Shown here: positions 46,617-55,570 of the stretch, piece after piece
Numbering within the stretch: position 1 is the first letter of the stretch
Layout: every line of letters starts with the position of its first letter
NCBI GenBank assembly: GCA_019264575.1
Contig: JAHUZV010000025.1
Coordinates: 124,001 to 188,000, forward strand
Origin: Vulcanococcus sp.
Lineage (GTDB): Bacteria > Cyanobacteriota > Cyanobacteriia > PCC-6307 > Cyanobiaceae
Direction: 5' to 3'
DNA: 64,000 bases
Notes under the pieces: generated by a model
What the model saw: only the letters and a program-made list of their open reading frames with translations
Told to the model about the DNA's origin: nothing
Database searches by the model: none
Program-made: the position numbers and the translations under genes

Positions 46617-47075
46617 TCAGTGGCTGACCACTTCCAGGTTGATTTCGGCGGTCACTTCGCTGTGCAGCTTCACCTGCACCTTGTAAGTGCCAGTGCGGTG
46701 GATTTCGGGAACGATGATGTCGCGGCGATCCACTTCCTTCTTGGTGGCGGCTTCGATGGCCTCGGCCACGTCACCGTTGGTCACTGTGCCGAACAGCACG
46801 TCGTCACCACCGGTCTGCTTCTTCACGGTGAAGCGGCCGATGGTGTCGAGGGCGGTGCGGAAGGCCACGGCATCGGCCTTGAGGGCGGCCTGGCGCTCGG
46901 CCTCCTTGGCGCGGCGGTGCTCCACCTGGCGCATTACTGCGGGGGTGAGGGGCACAGCCTTGCCTTGGGGCAGCAGGAAGTTGCGGGCGTAGCCAGGGGC
47001 CACTTCCACCAGATCGCCGTCCTTACCCAGGCTGAGGACGTCCTCGCTGAGGACCACGGAAACGCGCTTGGCCAT
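46617..47075 (-). CDS. rplI: 50S ribosomal protein L9
   Basis: 152-residue L9. The N-terminal rRNA-binding domain has [20 protein letters not shown] and [18 protein letters not shown], the L9 signature. A long helix ([20 protein letters not shown]) connects to the C-terminal domain ([19 protein letters not shown]). The length is normal. A hairpin terminator follows. Confidence 0.98.
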   Translation of the reverse strand: MAKRVSVVLSEDVLSLGKDGDLVEVAPGYARNFLLPQGKAVPLTPAVMRQVEHRRAKEAERQAALKADAVAFRTALDTIGRFTVKKQTGGDDVLFGTVTNGDVAEAIEAATKKEVDRRDIIVPEIHRTGTYKVQVKLHSEVTAEINLEVVSH

Positions 47076-47118
47076 GGGATCTACGAACTAACGATCGACA
47101 TTTGGGCGATGGGTCATC

Positions 47119-48048
47119 CTACGCCACGGGTCCCTGGGCAGATTGTGTGAGCGGCGCGGGTAGGCGCACCTGCGTGGCCAGGCCGAGGCGTTGCATGGCG
47201 CGGATGTGCAGCCAGGTGAGGTCGGGCTCACGGCGGCCCCAGCCGTGGCGCGCGGAGTGGGGGTAGGCGTGGTGGGTGTTGTGCCAGCCCTCGCCGAAGG
47301 TCACCGCGGCCACCCAGGGGTTGTTGCGGGAGCCATCACCGCTGTCGTGCAGCACGTAGCCCCAGCGGTGGGTGGCGGAGTTCACCAGCCAGGTGGCGTG
47401 ATACACGAGCACCAGGCGTAGGGGAATGCCCCAGAGCACCAGGGCCCAGCCGCCGGCACCGGTGATGGTGCCGAGCCAGAAAAGGAGGCCAGCCAGTGGC
47501 AGCTGCAGTAGCAGGAAGTTGTTGTTCAGCCAGCGGTAGTAGGGATCGGCGGCCAGATCGCCCGTGAGGCGCGGGATCGCTCCCTTGGCAGGGATCGGAC
47601 GGAACATCCAGCCCATGTGGCTCCACCAGAAGCCGCGGTGGCTGTTGTGGTGATCCGGTTCCGTATCGGAAAACTTGTGGTGATGGCGGTGCAGACCCAC
47701 CCAGTCGATCGGGCCGTGCTGGCAGCTGAGGGCGCCGCAGGTGGCGAAGAAACGCTCCAGCCAGCGGGGCACCCGGAAGGCGCGGTGGCTGAGCAGGCGG
47801 TGGTACCCGATGGTCACCCCCAGACAGGCGGTGACCCAATACAGAACCGCCAGGGTCCCGATGGCGGTGAGGCTCCAGAACTGGGGTAGCAGTGCCACCA
47901 GGGCGAGCACGTGGAGGGCTCCCATGAACAGGATCACGGCCCAGTCGCGCCCCTGGGATTCAGGGGTGACGGGGGCGATGTCGTGGTGCGCGCCGCGCGG
48001 GCGGTGCAGATGCTGCACGCTGCCGGGGCTGGTGATGGTGGCCGTCAT
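47119..48048 (-). CDS. desC: Acyl-lipid fatty acid desaturase (delta-9 type), first copy
   Basis: About 309 residues. Membrane di-iron desaturase that introduces a double bond into membrane fatty acids. The three His boxes are present: GYHRLLSHRAF (H-x4-H), GLHRHHHKFSD (H-x-x-H-H) and EGWHNTHHAYPHSARHG (H-x-x-H-H). Four transmembrane segments surround them. I start at ATG 48048 because GGAGGG lies just upstream; in-frame extension to 48384 runs through the divergent gene and is rejected. The promoter region is shared with the divergent helix-turn-helix-like gene and contains a 12-bp palindrome. Confidence 0.93.
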   Translation of the reverse strand: MTATITSPGSVQHLHRPRGAHHDIAPVTPESQGRDWAVILFMGALHVLALVALLPQFWSLTAIGTLAVLYWVTACLGVTIGYHRLLSHRAFRVPRWLERFFATCGALSCQHGPIDWVGLHRHHHKFSDTEPDHHNSHRGFWWSHMGWMFRPIPAKGAIPRLTGDLAADPYYRWLNNNFLLLQLPLAGLLFWLGTITGAGGWALVLWGIPLRLVLVYHATWLVNSATHRWGYVLHDSGDGSRNNPWVAAVTFGEGWHNTHHAYPHSARHGWGRREPDLTWLHIRAMQRLGLATQVRLPAPLTQSAQGPVA

Positions 48049-48083
48049 GGGCCCTCCGGATGTGTCCGATAAAATGGTAGCAG

Positions 48084-48095
48084 TACGGATCCGTA
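48084..48095. promoter_or_regulatory. 12-bp perfect palindrome in the desaturase/regulator divergent promoter
   Basis: TACGGATCCGTA lies between the divergent desaturase (start 48048) and the helix-turn-helix-like gene (start 48100). It is 4 bases before the latter's ATG. An AT-rich TAAAAT at 48071-48076 could be a -10 element for the plus-strand gene, which would place the palindrome right at the transcript start, a usual repressor position. Confidence 0.5.
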
Positions 48096-48099
48096 TCAG

Positions 48100-48882
48100 A
48101 TGGATTGTCGGAGCGAACTCGAAGCGGGTCGCGATGCGTTCGGCCATCTGATCAAGGTGTGGCACGAGCGCAATGGCTGGAGCCAGCGGGTGTTGCCGGC
48201 TCTGGCGGAGCGCTTGGAGCTGGGTCGCGTGCACAACTCGCAGCTCTCCAATCTGCGCAACCGCAAGCTCGCCTCCCCTGGGCCGGAGCTGTTTGTGGCG
48301 CTGGGGCGGATCAATCAATTGCTTGCGCAGGAGGCCGGCGCTCATGGCCTCATGGGCGGCCTCGCCGAACAACTGGCGGATCAACCGGAACTGCTCTCGG
48401 CCCTGCAGGCTTCTGCCCTGCCGTTACTGGCTGACGACGGCACGGCTCTCGGGCCAGCCCAGCTGTTCGAGATCTTCGTGGGGCTGAGACCCTTGCCTGC
48501 CGGCTTCGATCTGCGCATCCAGGCGGCCGAAGCGGCGGGTTTGAGCGCCGCCTTGGCGGAGCTGTTCACGGCTGGCCGGCCCTGGCGGCTCTGCCGTGAG
48601 CTAGTGATGGTGGCCTATCCGGTGGAGAAGCGGCAGCGCCGCGAGCGTTTCGCGGAGGTGATGGCTGGTCAGCGCGACTTCAGCGCCGAGGAGCTGGATG
48701 CGGAGCTGAATGATCTGCGCCTCACCCTGGCGGCGCTGGGTGCCACCCAGGAGGAGGAGCTCAGCGCCGATCAGTTTCTGGAGCTGTTGCGGCAAAAAGC
48801 CCGGCTGCTGGTGCAACCGGGCTTGGGGGAGGAAGAAACAGATTTGGCGGAGGCGATCCGCCGGCAGCTTCAGGCGGGGTAG
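48100..48882 (+). CDS. Putative XRE-like helix-turn-helix regulator between two desaturase genes
   Basis: 260 residues. Residues about 15-75 resemble an XRE-type DNA-binding domain: NGWSQRVLPALAERLELGR, then VHNSQLSNLRNRKLASPGPE as the recognition part, then LFVALGRINQLL. The remaining 190 residues are helical, Leu/Ala/Glu-rich and unlike known ligand-binding domains; they may sense or dimerise. The ATG is only 5 bases from a perfect palindrome, so the mRNA may be nearly leaderless. It is divergent from one desaturase and overlaps the 3' end of the other by 13 bp. Control of desaturases is inferred from position. Confidence 0.6.
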   Translation: MDCRSELEAGRDAFGHLIKVWHERNGWSQRVLPALAERLELGRVHNSQLSNLRNRKLASPGPELFVALGRINQLLAQEAGAHGLMGGLAEQLADQPELLSALQASALPLLADDGTALGPAQLFEIFVGLRPLPAGFDLRIQAAEAAGLSAALAELFTAGRPWRLCRELVMVAYPVEKRQRRERFAEVMAGQRDFSAEELDAELNDLRLTLAALGATQEEELSADQFLELLRQKARLLVQPGLGEEETDLAEAIRRQLQAG

Positions 48883-49835
48883 CGCGCTTCGCGGATGCGC
48901 TTGGCCCAGCCCAGGGCCCGCAGCAGCTTGATGTGCTGCCAGGTGATGTCGAACTCAAACCAGCGCAGGCCATGGCGGGCGCTGGAGGGGTGGGCGTGGT
49001 GGTTGTTGTGCCAGCCCTCACCGAAGCTGAGGATCGCCACCCACCAGCAGTTGCGGGAGAGATCGGGGCAGTTGAAGTTGCGGTAGCCGAAGGCGTGGGT
49101 GGCGGAATTCACCAGCCAGGTCACGTGATACACCAGCACCAGGCGCAGCGGAATCGCCCAGAGCACTAGGCCCAGGCCGCCGCCGTGAACCTGTGCAGCG
49201 TTGCCGTACCAATAGAGAGCGGCGCCAAGGGGCAGCTGCAGCAGCAGGAACCAGCGATCCAGCCAGCGGTAGAAGGGGTCTTGGAGCAGGTCGCCGGTGA
49301 AGCGATGCAGCTCTTTGATGGCGGGGATGTCGTGCAGCATCCACTCGCTATGAGCCCACCACAGGCCGCGGGCCGCGTCGTGGTGGTCGTTGGGCTGGTC
49401 GGAGAACTTGTGGTGGTGGCGGTGCAGGCCCACCCATTCGATTGGGCCGCTCTGGCAGGCCAGGGTGCCCATCAGCACCAGCACCCGCTCCACCCATTTC
49501 GGAGCCACGAAGCTGCGGTGGGCCACCAGGCGGTGCAGGCCCAGGGTCACGCCGAGAACCGTGGTCCAGTACAGAACCGCAAGCGCTACCAGGCCCTGCC
49601 AGCTCCAGTACTGGGGCAGCAGTGCGAACACGGCGCCCACGTGGATGGCCAGCATGAAGCCGGTGGTGCCCAGCTTGTATTTGCGTTGGCTGCGGGGCAG
49701 GGGTGCGCGGGGCACCACCAGGGCTGCCCGCATGCGCGCTTCCTGGGCTTCGCTGTAACCGCCTGTGCTGCCCTCCTGGTCAACGCTGACGCGTTGGGTG
49801 CGTGCCGCGGACGCGGCGTCAGGGGCGATGACCAA
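48870..49835 (-). CDS. desC: Acyl-lipid fatty acid desaturase (delta-9 type), second copy
   Basis: About 321 residues, paralogous to the desaturase at 47119-48048. His boxes are intact: GLHRLVAHRSF, GLHRHHHKFSD and EGWHNNHHAHPSSARHG. The N-terminus is longer, with a soluble tail of about 50 residues. I accept the TTG start at 49835 because AGGAG lies 6 nt upstream. A 16-bp palindrome lies about 40 bp upstream of the start. Two similar enzymes suggest different temperature or substrate roles, not decidable here. Confidence 0.92.
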   Translation of the reverse strand: MVIAPDAASAARTQRVSVDQEGSTGGYSEAQEARMRAALVVPRAPLPRSQRKYKLGTTGFMLAIHVGAVFALLPQYWSWQGLVALAVLYWTTVLGVTLGLHRLVAHRSFVAPKWVERVLVLMGTLACQSGPIEWVGLHRHHHKFSDQPNDHHDAARGLWWAHSEWMLHDIPAIKELHRFTGDLLQDPFYRWLDRWFLLLQLPLGAALYWYGNAAQVHGGGLGLVLWAIPLRLVLVYHVTWLVNSATHAFGYRNFNCPDLSRNCWWVAILSFGEGWHNNHHAHPSSARHGLRWFEFDITWQHIKLLRALGWAKRIREARYPA

Positions 49836-49875
49836 AGTGAACTCCTAAGGGATGCGCAGGCTCCGGTTCGTTGGA

Positions 49876-49891
49876 TGGTCCCGCGGGACCA
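49876..49891. promoter_or_regulatory. 16-bp perfect palindrome upstream of the second desaturase
   Basis: TGGTCCCGCGGGACCA is self-complementary over all 16 bases, 40 bp upstream of the TTG start. It could be an operator or form a cruciform or leader hairpin. Its sequence differs from the palindrome at 48084, so the two need not be bound by the same protein. Confidence 0.4.
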
Positions 49892-50017
49892 ACGCACCAC
49901 TGGCCTGGGGAGGCAGACCACAGCAGAGCGCTGTAGCCGACACACCAATCCGAAAAAATCTAGACGGATGAACGACCGTCACGCGCCCTGCAGCATGGGG
50001 TTGCGTTGTTTTTTGCC

Positions 50018-51289
50018 ATGAGCGCCCCTCATCAGGCCTGGGCGGCTGATCAGCTGGCGGCTGCGTTGGAGCGCATCGCGCCTGTGGCCAGGGAGCGCCG
50101 CGCCGGCGTGAAGCCGCGGCTGGAGCGGGTGCTGGAGGCCTTCCGCAGTGAGCGCCTCGGTGTCCATCACTTCGCTTCGGTGAGCGGCTACGGCCACGGC
50201 GATCTGGGCCGTGAGCTACTGGATCGTGTGTTCGCCCAGGTGCTCCAGGCCGAGGCCGCCGCCGTGCGGCTGCAGTTCGTGAGTGGCACCCACGCCATCG
50301 CCTCGGCCCTCTACGGCGTGCTGCGTCCCGGCGATCGCCTGCTCGCCCTCACCGGCCGCCCCTACGACACGCTCGAGGAGGTGATCGGCATCCGCGGCAG
50401 CGGCCAGGGCTCCCTGGCAGAGTTCGGCATCGCTTACGACGAGCTCGATCTGCTCGCTGATGGCAGCGTGGATGAGGCGGGGATCGCCGAGGCCCTGGCG
50501 GTGCCCACACGCATGGTGCTGATTCAGCGCAGCTGCGGCTACAGCTGGCGCCCTTCGCTCACGGTGGAGCAGATCGGCCGGCTGGTGGAGCGGGTGAAGG
50601 CGATTCAGCCCGGTTGCCTGGTGTTTGTGGACAACTGCTACGGCGAGCTGGTGGAGCTGCAGGAGCCCACGGCCGTGGGGGCGGATCTGATGGCGGGTTC
50701 CCTGATCAAGAATCTTGGAGGCACCATCGCCCCCACCGGCGGCTACGTGGCGGGGCGGGCCGAACTGGTGGAGCAAGCCTGCTGCCGGCTCACGGCTCCG
50801 GGCATCGGCAGTGAGGGCGGTACGGGCTTCGATCTGCACCGGCTGCTGTTCCAGGGCCTGTTCCTGGCGCCGCAGATGGTGAGCGAAGCCCTGCTCTGCG
50901 CCGAGCTCACCGCTGCCGTGTTCGAAGGGTTGGGGTACGCGGTGAAGCCCCTGGTGGGCGGGGTGCGCAGTGATGTGATCCAGGCGGTGCGCTTCGGTTC
51001 GCCTGAGCCGCTCAAAGCGGTGTGCCGTGCCTTCCAGGCCTGTTCCCCCGTGGGCAGTTATCTCGACCCGGTGCCAGCCCCCATGCCCGGCTATGCCAGT
51101 GAGCTGGTGATGGCTGGCGGCACCTTTATTGATGGCAGCACCAGCGAGTTCTCCGCCGACGGTCCGCTGCGCGAGCCCTACGTGCTCTATGCCCAGGGCG
51201 GCACCACCGCGGCCCATGCGGAGCTGGCTCTGGAGCGGGCGCTGGTGGCGATGGCGGAAGGCGGTTGGTGTGGGCCGGCAGCGGGCTGA
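50018..51289 (+). CDS. PLP-dependent enzyme of the methionine gamma-lyase / aluminium resistance family
   Basis: About 423 residues of the Met_gamma_lyase (aluminium resistance protein) family, fold-type I PLP enzymes. Features are FASVSGYGHGDLGRELLDRV, RLQFVSGTHAIASALYGVLR, CLVFVDNCYGELVE with the cofactor Asp, and the Lys-containing MAGSLIKNLGGTIAPTGGYV. Substrate and physiological role are uncertain; carbon-sulphur lyase activity is the usual suggestion. I start at ATG 50018; a TTG at 50006 is in frame. A long hairpin follows the stop. Confidence 0.88.
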   Translation: MSAPHQAWAADQLAAALERIAPVARERRAGVKPRLERVLEAFRSERLGVHHFASVSGYGHGDLGRELLDRVFAQVLQAEAAAVRLQFVSGTHAIASALYGVLRPGDRLLALTGRPYDTLEEVIGIRGSGQGSLAEFGIAYDELDLLADGSVDEAGIAEALAVPTRMVLIQRSCGYSWRPSLTVEQIGRLVERVKAIQPGCLVFVDNCYGELVELQEPTAVGADLMAGSLIKNLGGTIAPTGGYVAGRAELVEQACCRLTAPGIGSEGGTGFDLHRLLFQGLFLAPQMVSEALLCAELTAAVFEGLGYAVKPLVGGVRSDVIQAVRFGSPEPLKAVCRAFQACSPVGSYLDPVPAPMPGYASELVMAGGTFIDGSTSEFSADGPLREPYVLYAQGGTTAAHAELALERALVAMAEGGWCGPAAG

Positions 51290-51315
51290 TGGCTTGCACC
51301 ACTTCGGCGGCCGGG

Positions 51316-51354
51316 TGTCGTTGATTCCGTCAGGTCTGTACGGAATCAACGACA
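51316..51354. repeat. Perfect 15-bp inverted repeat with 9-base loop
   Basis: TGTCGTTGATTCCGT at 51316-51330 and ACGGAATCAACGACA at 51340-51354 are exact reverse complements around CAGGTCTGT. It lies 26 bp after the PLP enzyme stop and 92 bp before gcvH. No T-run follows, so it is not a standard intrinsic terminator. It may end transcription, stabilise an mRNA 3' end, or regulate gcvH. Confidence 0.7.
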
Positions 51355-51445
51355 GTGTTGCGGGAACTGCACGGCTGACCGCTTCTCAACCTGCCTTCGC
51401 CGATTTCCGACAAACTGCATCCCAGCGATCCGCCCAGGCGGCCCC

Positions 51446-51835
51446 ATGGCCCTCAGCTATCCCGACGACTGCCGTTACGCCGACAGCCATGAGTACGCCC
51501 GGGCGGAGGGGGAGCTGGTGCGCATTGGCATCAGTGCCTTCGCTGTGGATCAGCTCGGCGACATCGTGTTTGTGGAGCTGCCAGATGTGGGCGCCAGCCT
51601 CAGCCAGGGCAGCAGCTTCGGCTCCGTGGAATCGGTGAAGGCTGTGGAGGAGGTGATCGCTCCGATCAGCGGCGCCATCGAAGCCCGCAACGAAGCCGTG
51701 CTCGCGAGCCCTGAGGAGCTGCAGAACGATCCCTACGGCGAGGGCTGGCTGCTGCTGGTGCGGCCCAGCGATCCGTCGCAGCTGGAAGGCTTGATGGATG
51801 CGGCCACCTACAGCGCCAAGGTGGATGGCCACTGA
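51446..51835 (+). CDS. gcvH: Glycine cleavage system H protein
   Basis: 129-residue lipoyl carrier that shuttles the aminomethyl group between GcvP and GcvT. The lipoyl-lysine is K65 in [31 protein letters not shown] and [12 protein letters not shown] are typical. It overlaps the start of gcvP by 11 bp, so H and P are co-expressed. The gcvT gene is elsewhere (9348-10490). Confidence 0.97.
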   Translation: MALSYPDDCRYADSHEYARAEGELVRIGISAFAVDQLGDIVFVELPDVGASLSQGSSFGSVESVKAVEEVIAPISGAIEARNEAVLASPEELQNDPYGEGWLLLVRPSDPSQLEGLMDAATYSAKVDGH

Positions 51836-54800
51836 TCACGGCGCGGGGCTCAGCCCTTTTGTTGCCCGCCACATCGGCCCCACTGCCGCTGAGCAGGCCG
51901 CGATGCTGGCGGATCTGGGGCTCGGCTCCCTGGAGGAGTTGATTGCCGAGGTGGTGCCGGAGGCGATCCGGCTCGACGCCGCAGCGGCCGCGGAAGGTTT
52001 GCCGGAGGGCTGCGGTGAGGCTGAGGCCCTGGCGGAGCTGGAGCTGATCGCTGCCGCCAACCATGTGCGCCGCAGCCTGATCGGCCTCGGCTACTTCGAC
52101 TGCATTACGCCTGCGCTGCTGCAGCGCCATGTATTCGAAAACCCGGCCTGGTACACGGCGTACACCCCATACCAGGCCGAAATCAGCCAGGGGCGTCTGG
52201 AGGCGCTGCTCAATTTCCAGACCCTGATCAGCGAGCTCACGGGCCTGCCAATCGCGAATGCCTCCCTGCTCGATGAGGCCACCGCCGCTGCCGAGGCGAT
52301 GAGCCTGAGCTACGGCGCCTGCCGCGAGGCCAGCGCCCAGCGCTTCTTGGTGGATACCGAGGTGCTACCGCAGACCTGGGCGGTGCTCCAGACCCGCGCC
52401 GAGCCGCTGGGGATTGAGCTGGTGCGCGTGGAGCCGCAGGTGCTCCAGGCTGCTGAGGCCAGCGGCACCTCACCCTTCGCGGGAGCCTTCGGTCTGCTGC
52501 TCCAGTTGCCCGGTGCCGGTGGTGGGCTGTGGGATCCCACCGAGCTGATCGCCGCTGCCCGCGCGGCGGGCGTGTTGGTGACGGCTGCGGTGGATCCGCT
52601 GGCCCAGGTGTTGCTCAAGCCCGTGGGGGAGCTGGGCGCGGAGATCGCCATCGGAAGCAGCCAACGTTTCGGGATCCCCCTGGGTTTTGGCGGACCCCAC
52701 GCCGCCTTCTTCGCCACCACCACTGCCCATCAGCGCCGCATTCCCGGCCGCCTGGTGGGCCAATCGGTGGATGCGGAGGGTCGCCCGGCCCTGCGCTTGG
52801 CCCTGCAGACCCGCGAGCAACACATCCGCCGCGACAAGGCCACCAGCAACATCTGCACGGCGCAGGTGTTGCTCGCTGTGCTTGCGGGCTTCTACGCCGT
52901 GCACCACGGGCCCGAAGGCCTGGCTGCGATCGCCCGCCGCGTGTTGGTGTTGCGGGAGCTGTTGCGTCGTGGCCTGGCCGAGCTGGGGCTCCACAGCGAA
53001 CCGAACTCCGGCTTCGACACGCTGCGGCTTTGCACCCCTCGCGCAGCTGACCTACTGGCCGCGGCAGAAGCCGCCGGTTTCAACCTGCGGCCCGAGCAGG
53101 ACGGGCTGGCCATCAGCCTTGATGAGCGCAGCAGCCTTGCTGAGCTGCAGCAGCTCCTCGAGGCCCTGGCGACTGTGGCCGGATCCAACCCGGTGCCTCA
53201 GCTGGCGGATTTGGAGGCGCAGCTCCAGCAGGAGCTAGCGGTTGCCAGCGCCGGCGAGGCGCCCGAAGAGGCGCTTTGGGCTGACGCGGTGCCTCGACGC
53301 CAGCGCCCCTGGCTGCAGCAGGAGGTGTTCCACCGCTATCGCAGCGAAACGGAGCTGCTGCGCTACATCCAGCGCCTGGCGGCCCGTGATTTCTCGCTGG
53401 TGCACGGGATGATCCCGCTGGGCAGCTGCACCATGAAGCTCAACGCCGCCGCTGAGCTGCAGCCCGTGAGCTGGCCCGCCTTTGCGGGGCTGCACCCCTT
53501 TGCCCCCGCTGCCCAGAGCGCTGGCTATCGGCGCCTGGTGGCCGACCTCGAGCGCTGGCTGGCGGCGATCACCGGCTTTGCCGGCGTGTCATTGCAGCCC
53601 AATGCCGGTTCCCAGGGTGAATACGCCGGTTTGCTGGTGATCCGCGCCTGGCAGCGCAGCCGAGGCGAGCAGCAGCGCAACGTGTGCCTGATCCCCACCA
53701 GCGCCCACGGCACCAATCCCGCCAGCGCCGTGATGGCGGGCATGCAGGTGGTGCCTGTGGCCTGCGACGAGCAGGGCAACATCGATCGCGCCGATCTCCA
53801 GGCCAAGGCGGAGCAGCACAGCGATCGCCTGGCGGCGTTGATGGTCACCTACCCCTCCACCCATGGGGTGTTTGAGCAGGGCATTCAGGAGATCTGCGCC
53901 CTCGTGCATGCCCACGGCGGCCAGGTGTATCTCGATGGCGCCAACCTCAACGCCCAGGTGGGGCTGGCCAAGCCAGGTCTCTACGGCGCCGACGTGTGCC
54001 ACCTCAACCTGCACAAGACCTTCTGCATTCCCCATGGCGGCGGCGGCCCCGGCGTGGGGCCGATCGCCGTGGCGGAGCATCTGCTGCCGTTCCTGCCGGG
54101 TCATCCCCTGGCGGAGCACTGCGGCGGTGATCAGCCGATCGGCCCAGTGAGCGCCGCCCCCTGGGGCAGCGCCAGCATCTTGCCGATCAGCTGGATGTAC
54201 ATCCGTTTGATGGGCGGTGCGGGGTTGCGCCAGGCTTCAGCCGTGGCGCTGCTCGCGGCCAACTGGCTGGCGGAGCGCCTGGAGCCCCACTTCCCGGTGC
54301 TCTACCGCGGCGCCGGTGGCCGCGTGGCCCACGAGTGCATCCTCGATTTGCGGCCCCTGAAGCGCAGCGCTGGCCTTGAGGTGGATGATCTGGCCAAGCG
54401 CCTGATGGATTACGGCTTCCATGCACCCACCGTGAGCTGGCCGGTGGCCGGCACGGTGATGGTGGAGCCCACCGAGAGCGAAGGGCTGGCGGAGCTGGAG
54501 CGCTTCGTTCAGGCGATGACGGCCATTCGCGCCGAGGCCGCGGCGATCGAAGCCGGTGACAGCGACCCGCTCGACAACCCCCTCAAGCGGGCGCCCCACA
54601 CCCTGGCGGCGGTGATGGCCGAGCACTGGGATCGGCCCTACAGCCGCGCGCAGGCTGGGTATCCCGCTGGCGAACACCAGCTCGCCAGCAAGCTCTGGCC
54701 CGCGGTGGCCCGCATTGATAACGCCTTCGGTGATCGCAATTTGGTGTGCACCTGCCCATCGGTTGATGAACTGGAGACACCAAGTTTGAGTAGGGCTTGA
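51825..54800 (+). CDS. gcvP: Glycine dehydrogenase (decarboxylating), P protein
   Basis: 991 residues from ATG 51825. A PLP enzyme that decarboxylates glycine and loads GcvH. The N-terminal half begins [20 protein letters not shown], with [20 protein letters not shown] and [15 protein letters not shown]. The C-terminal half has [24 protein letters not shown] and the PLP-lysine region [20 protein letters not shown] near residue 730. The single-chain homodimeric form is complete. It runs overlapping from gcvH. Confidence 0.97.
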   Translation: MATDHGAGLSPFVARHIGPTAAEQAAMLADLGLGSLEELIAEVVPEAIRLDAAAAAEGLPEGCGEAEALAELELIAAANHVRRSLIGLGYFDCITPALLQRHVFENPAWYTAYTPYQAEISQGRLEALLNFQTLISELTGLPIANASLLDEATAAAEAMSLSYGACREASAQRFLVDTEVLPQTWAVLQTRAEPLGIELVRVEPQVLQAAEASGTSPFAGAFGLLLQLPGAGGGLWDPTELIAAARAAGVLVTAAVDPLAQVLLKPVGELGAEIAIGSSQRFGIPLGFGGPHAAFFATTTAHQRRIPGRLVGQSVDAEGRPALRLALQTREQHIRRDKATSNICTAQVLLAVLAGFYAVHHGPEGLAAIARRVLVLRELLRRGLAELGLHSEPNSGFDTLRLCTPRAADLLAAAEAAGFNLRPEQDGLAISLDERSSLAELQQLLEALATVAGSNPVPQLADLEAQLQQELAVASAGEAPEEALWADAVPRRQRPWLQQEVFHRYRSETELLRYIQRLAARDFSLVHGMIPLGSCTMKLNAAAELQPVSWPAFAGLHPFAPAAQSAGYRRLVADLERWLAAITGFAGVSLQPNAGSQGEYAGLLVIRAWQRSRGEQQRNVCLIPTSAHGTNPASAVMAGMQVVPVACDEQGNIDRADLQAKAEQHSDRLAALMVTYPSTHGVFEQGIQEICALVHAHGGQVYLDGANLNAQVGLAKPGLYGADVCHLNLHKTFCIPHGGGGPGVGPIAVAEHLLPFLPGHPLAEHCGGDQPIGPVSAAPWGSASILPISWMYIRLMGGAGLRQASAVALLAANWLAERLEPHFPVLYRGAGGRVAHECILDLRPLKRSAGLEVDDLAKRLMDYGFHAPTVSWPVAGTVMVEPTESEGLAELERFVQAMTAIRAEAAAIEAGDSDPLDNPLKRAPHTLAAVMAEHWDRPYSRAQAGYPAGEHQLASKLWPAVARIDNAFGDRNLVCTCPSVDELETPSLSRA

Positions 54801-54941
54801 TTGTGGCGGGTTTGCGTTTAGATTTCGCCGGAACGAAAAATGCGGAATTTCTTTTCGCAACCACCCTTGCTTTTCCTGCAGGATCTGCTGCAACTGCAGG
54901 GATCACTGCGGATCGGGTGACACCGGTATCGGGGAGCAACC

Positions 54942-55145
54942 ATGAGCGCTGACGACCAAGGAACCAAGCTGCCCACCCTGGCCAGCGGCCAAACCCTGCG
55001 GATGGAAGGCACCAATGTGGTGCGGGTTCCCTTCGGCGTGCGCCGTCCGCGCCGCAGCCGCCCCGCTCGCCCTGAGCGTTGGGCCACTGTTGTGCTGCCG
55101 TTTGTGGCCGGTGGTTCGACTCCGCCTCCCCCTCAGGCGGCCTGA
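54942..55145 (+). CDS. Small basic protein of unknown function (67 residues)
   Basis: MSADDQGTKLPTLASGQTLR, then MEGTNVVRVPFGVRRPRRSR, and a hydrophobic VVLPF segment near the C-terminus. A ribosome binding site (GGGGAG) precedes the ATG. It is basic, short and without known domain; it may bind nucleic acid. It converges with the next gene and overlaps it by 13 bp. Confidence 0.55.
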   Translation: MSADDQGTKLPTLASGQTLRMEGTNVVRVPFGVRRPRRSRPARPERWATVVLPFVAGGSTPPPPQAA

Positions 55146-55336
55146 TTCAGGCGCCAGTCGATCAAGGCCTTCACGTCGTCGACGGAGCTGGCGGGTGTGC
55201 GGAATGGCAGCAGGCTCATCGGGCTGCGTTCCGGCCGCACCAGCCAGCTGAGGTCGTTCTGGGGAATCAACACAAAGCCGCGGTAACGCACCACCCAGCG
55301 CTGGTGAGCGTGGTTGGGATCGAGAGCCGCCTGCAT
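55133..55336 (-). CDS. Small protein of unknown function (67 residues)
   Basis: MQAALDPNHAHQRWVVRYRG followed by FVLIPQNDLSWLVRPERSP and a helical end SSVDDVKALIDWRLNQ. The mix of ordered beta and helix segments looks like a genuine small protein family, but I do not recognise it. It overlaps the small plus-strand gene. Confidence 0.55.
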   Translation of the reverse strand: MQAALDPNHAHQRWVVRYRGFVLIPQNDLSWLVRPERSPMSLLPFRTPASSVDDVKALIDWRLNQAA

Positions 55337-55523
55337 TGATCTCGCGTGCTGACCTCATCATTTGAGCGAGGTCTGCGCGCTTCTTGGCGGAGTTCGGTTT
55401 TTCTTTAGGCTGAGATGAATAGGCCTTACAGGCTTAGATAATCAGCAGTCCAAATCCATTGCTGCCACAAGCTTTTGCCGAATTGACGCCGATGATTGCA
55501 AGAGGCCTGGTTTGTTTGCTGCG

Positions 55524-55560
55524 CTACAGCCCCGGGGCTTGATTTGTGCTGGAGCTGTAG
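55524..55560 (-). terminator. Hairpin just downstream of flv1
   Basis: Read on the minus strand, CTACAGCTCC and GGGGCTGTAG pair (one G-U) around a 17-base loop, starting 11 bp after the flv1 stop. No T-run follows, so termination efficiency is uncertain, but the position suits the end of the flv3-flv1 transcript. Confidence 0.4.
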
Positions 55561-55570
55561 AGCTGAGCCC

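Noticed and set aside
47119..48384. The longer 421-codon version of the first desaturase
   Set aside because: The extra 112 codons run opposite the divergent gene, and a strong GGAGGG site supports the ATG at 48048.
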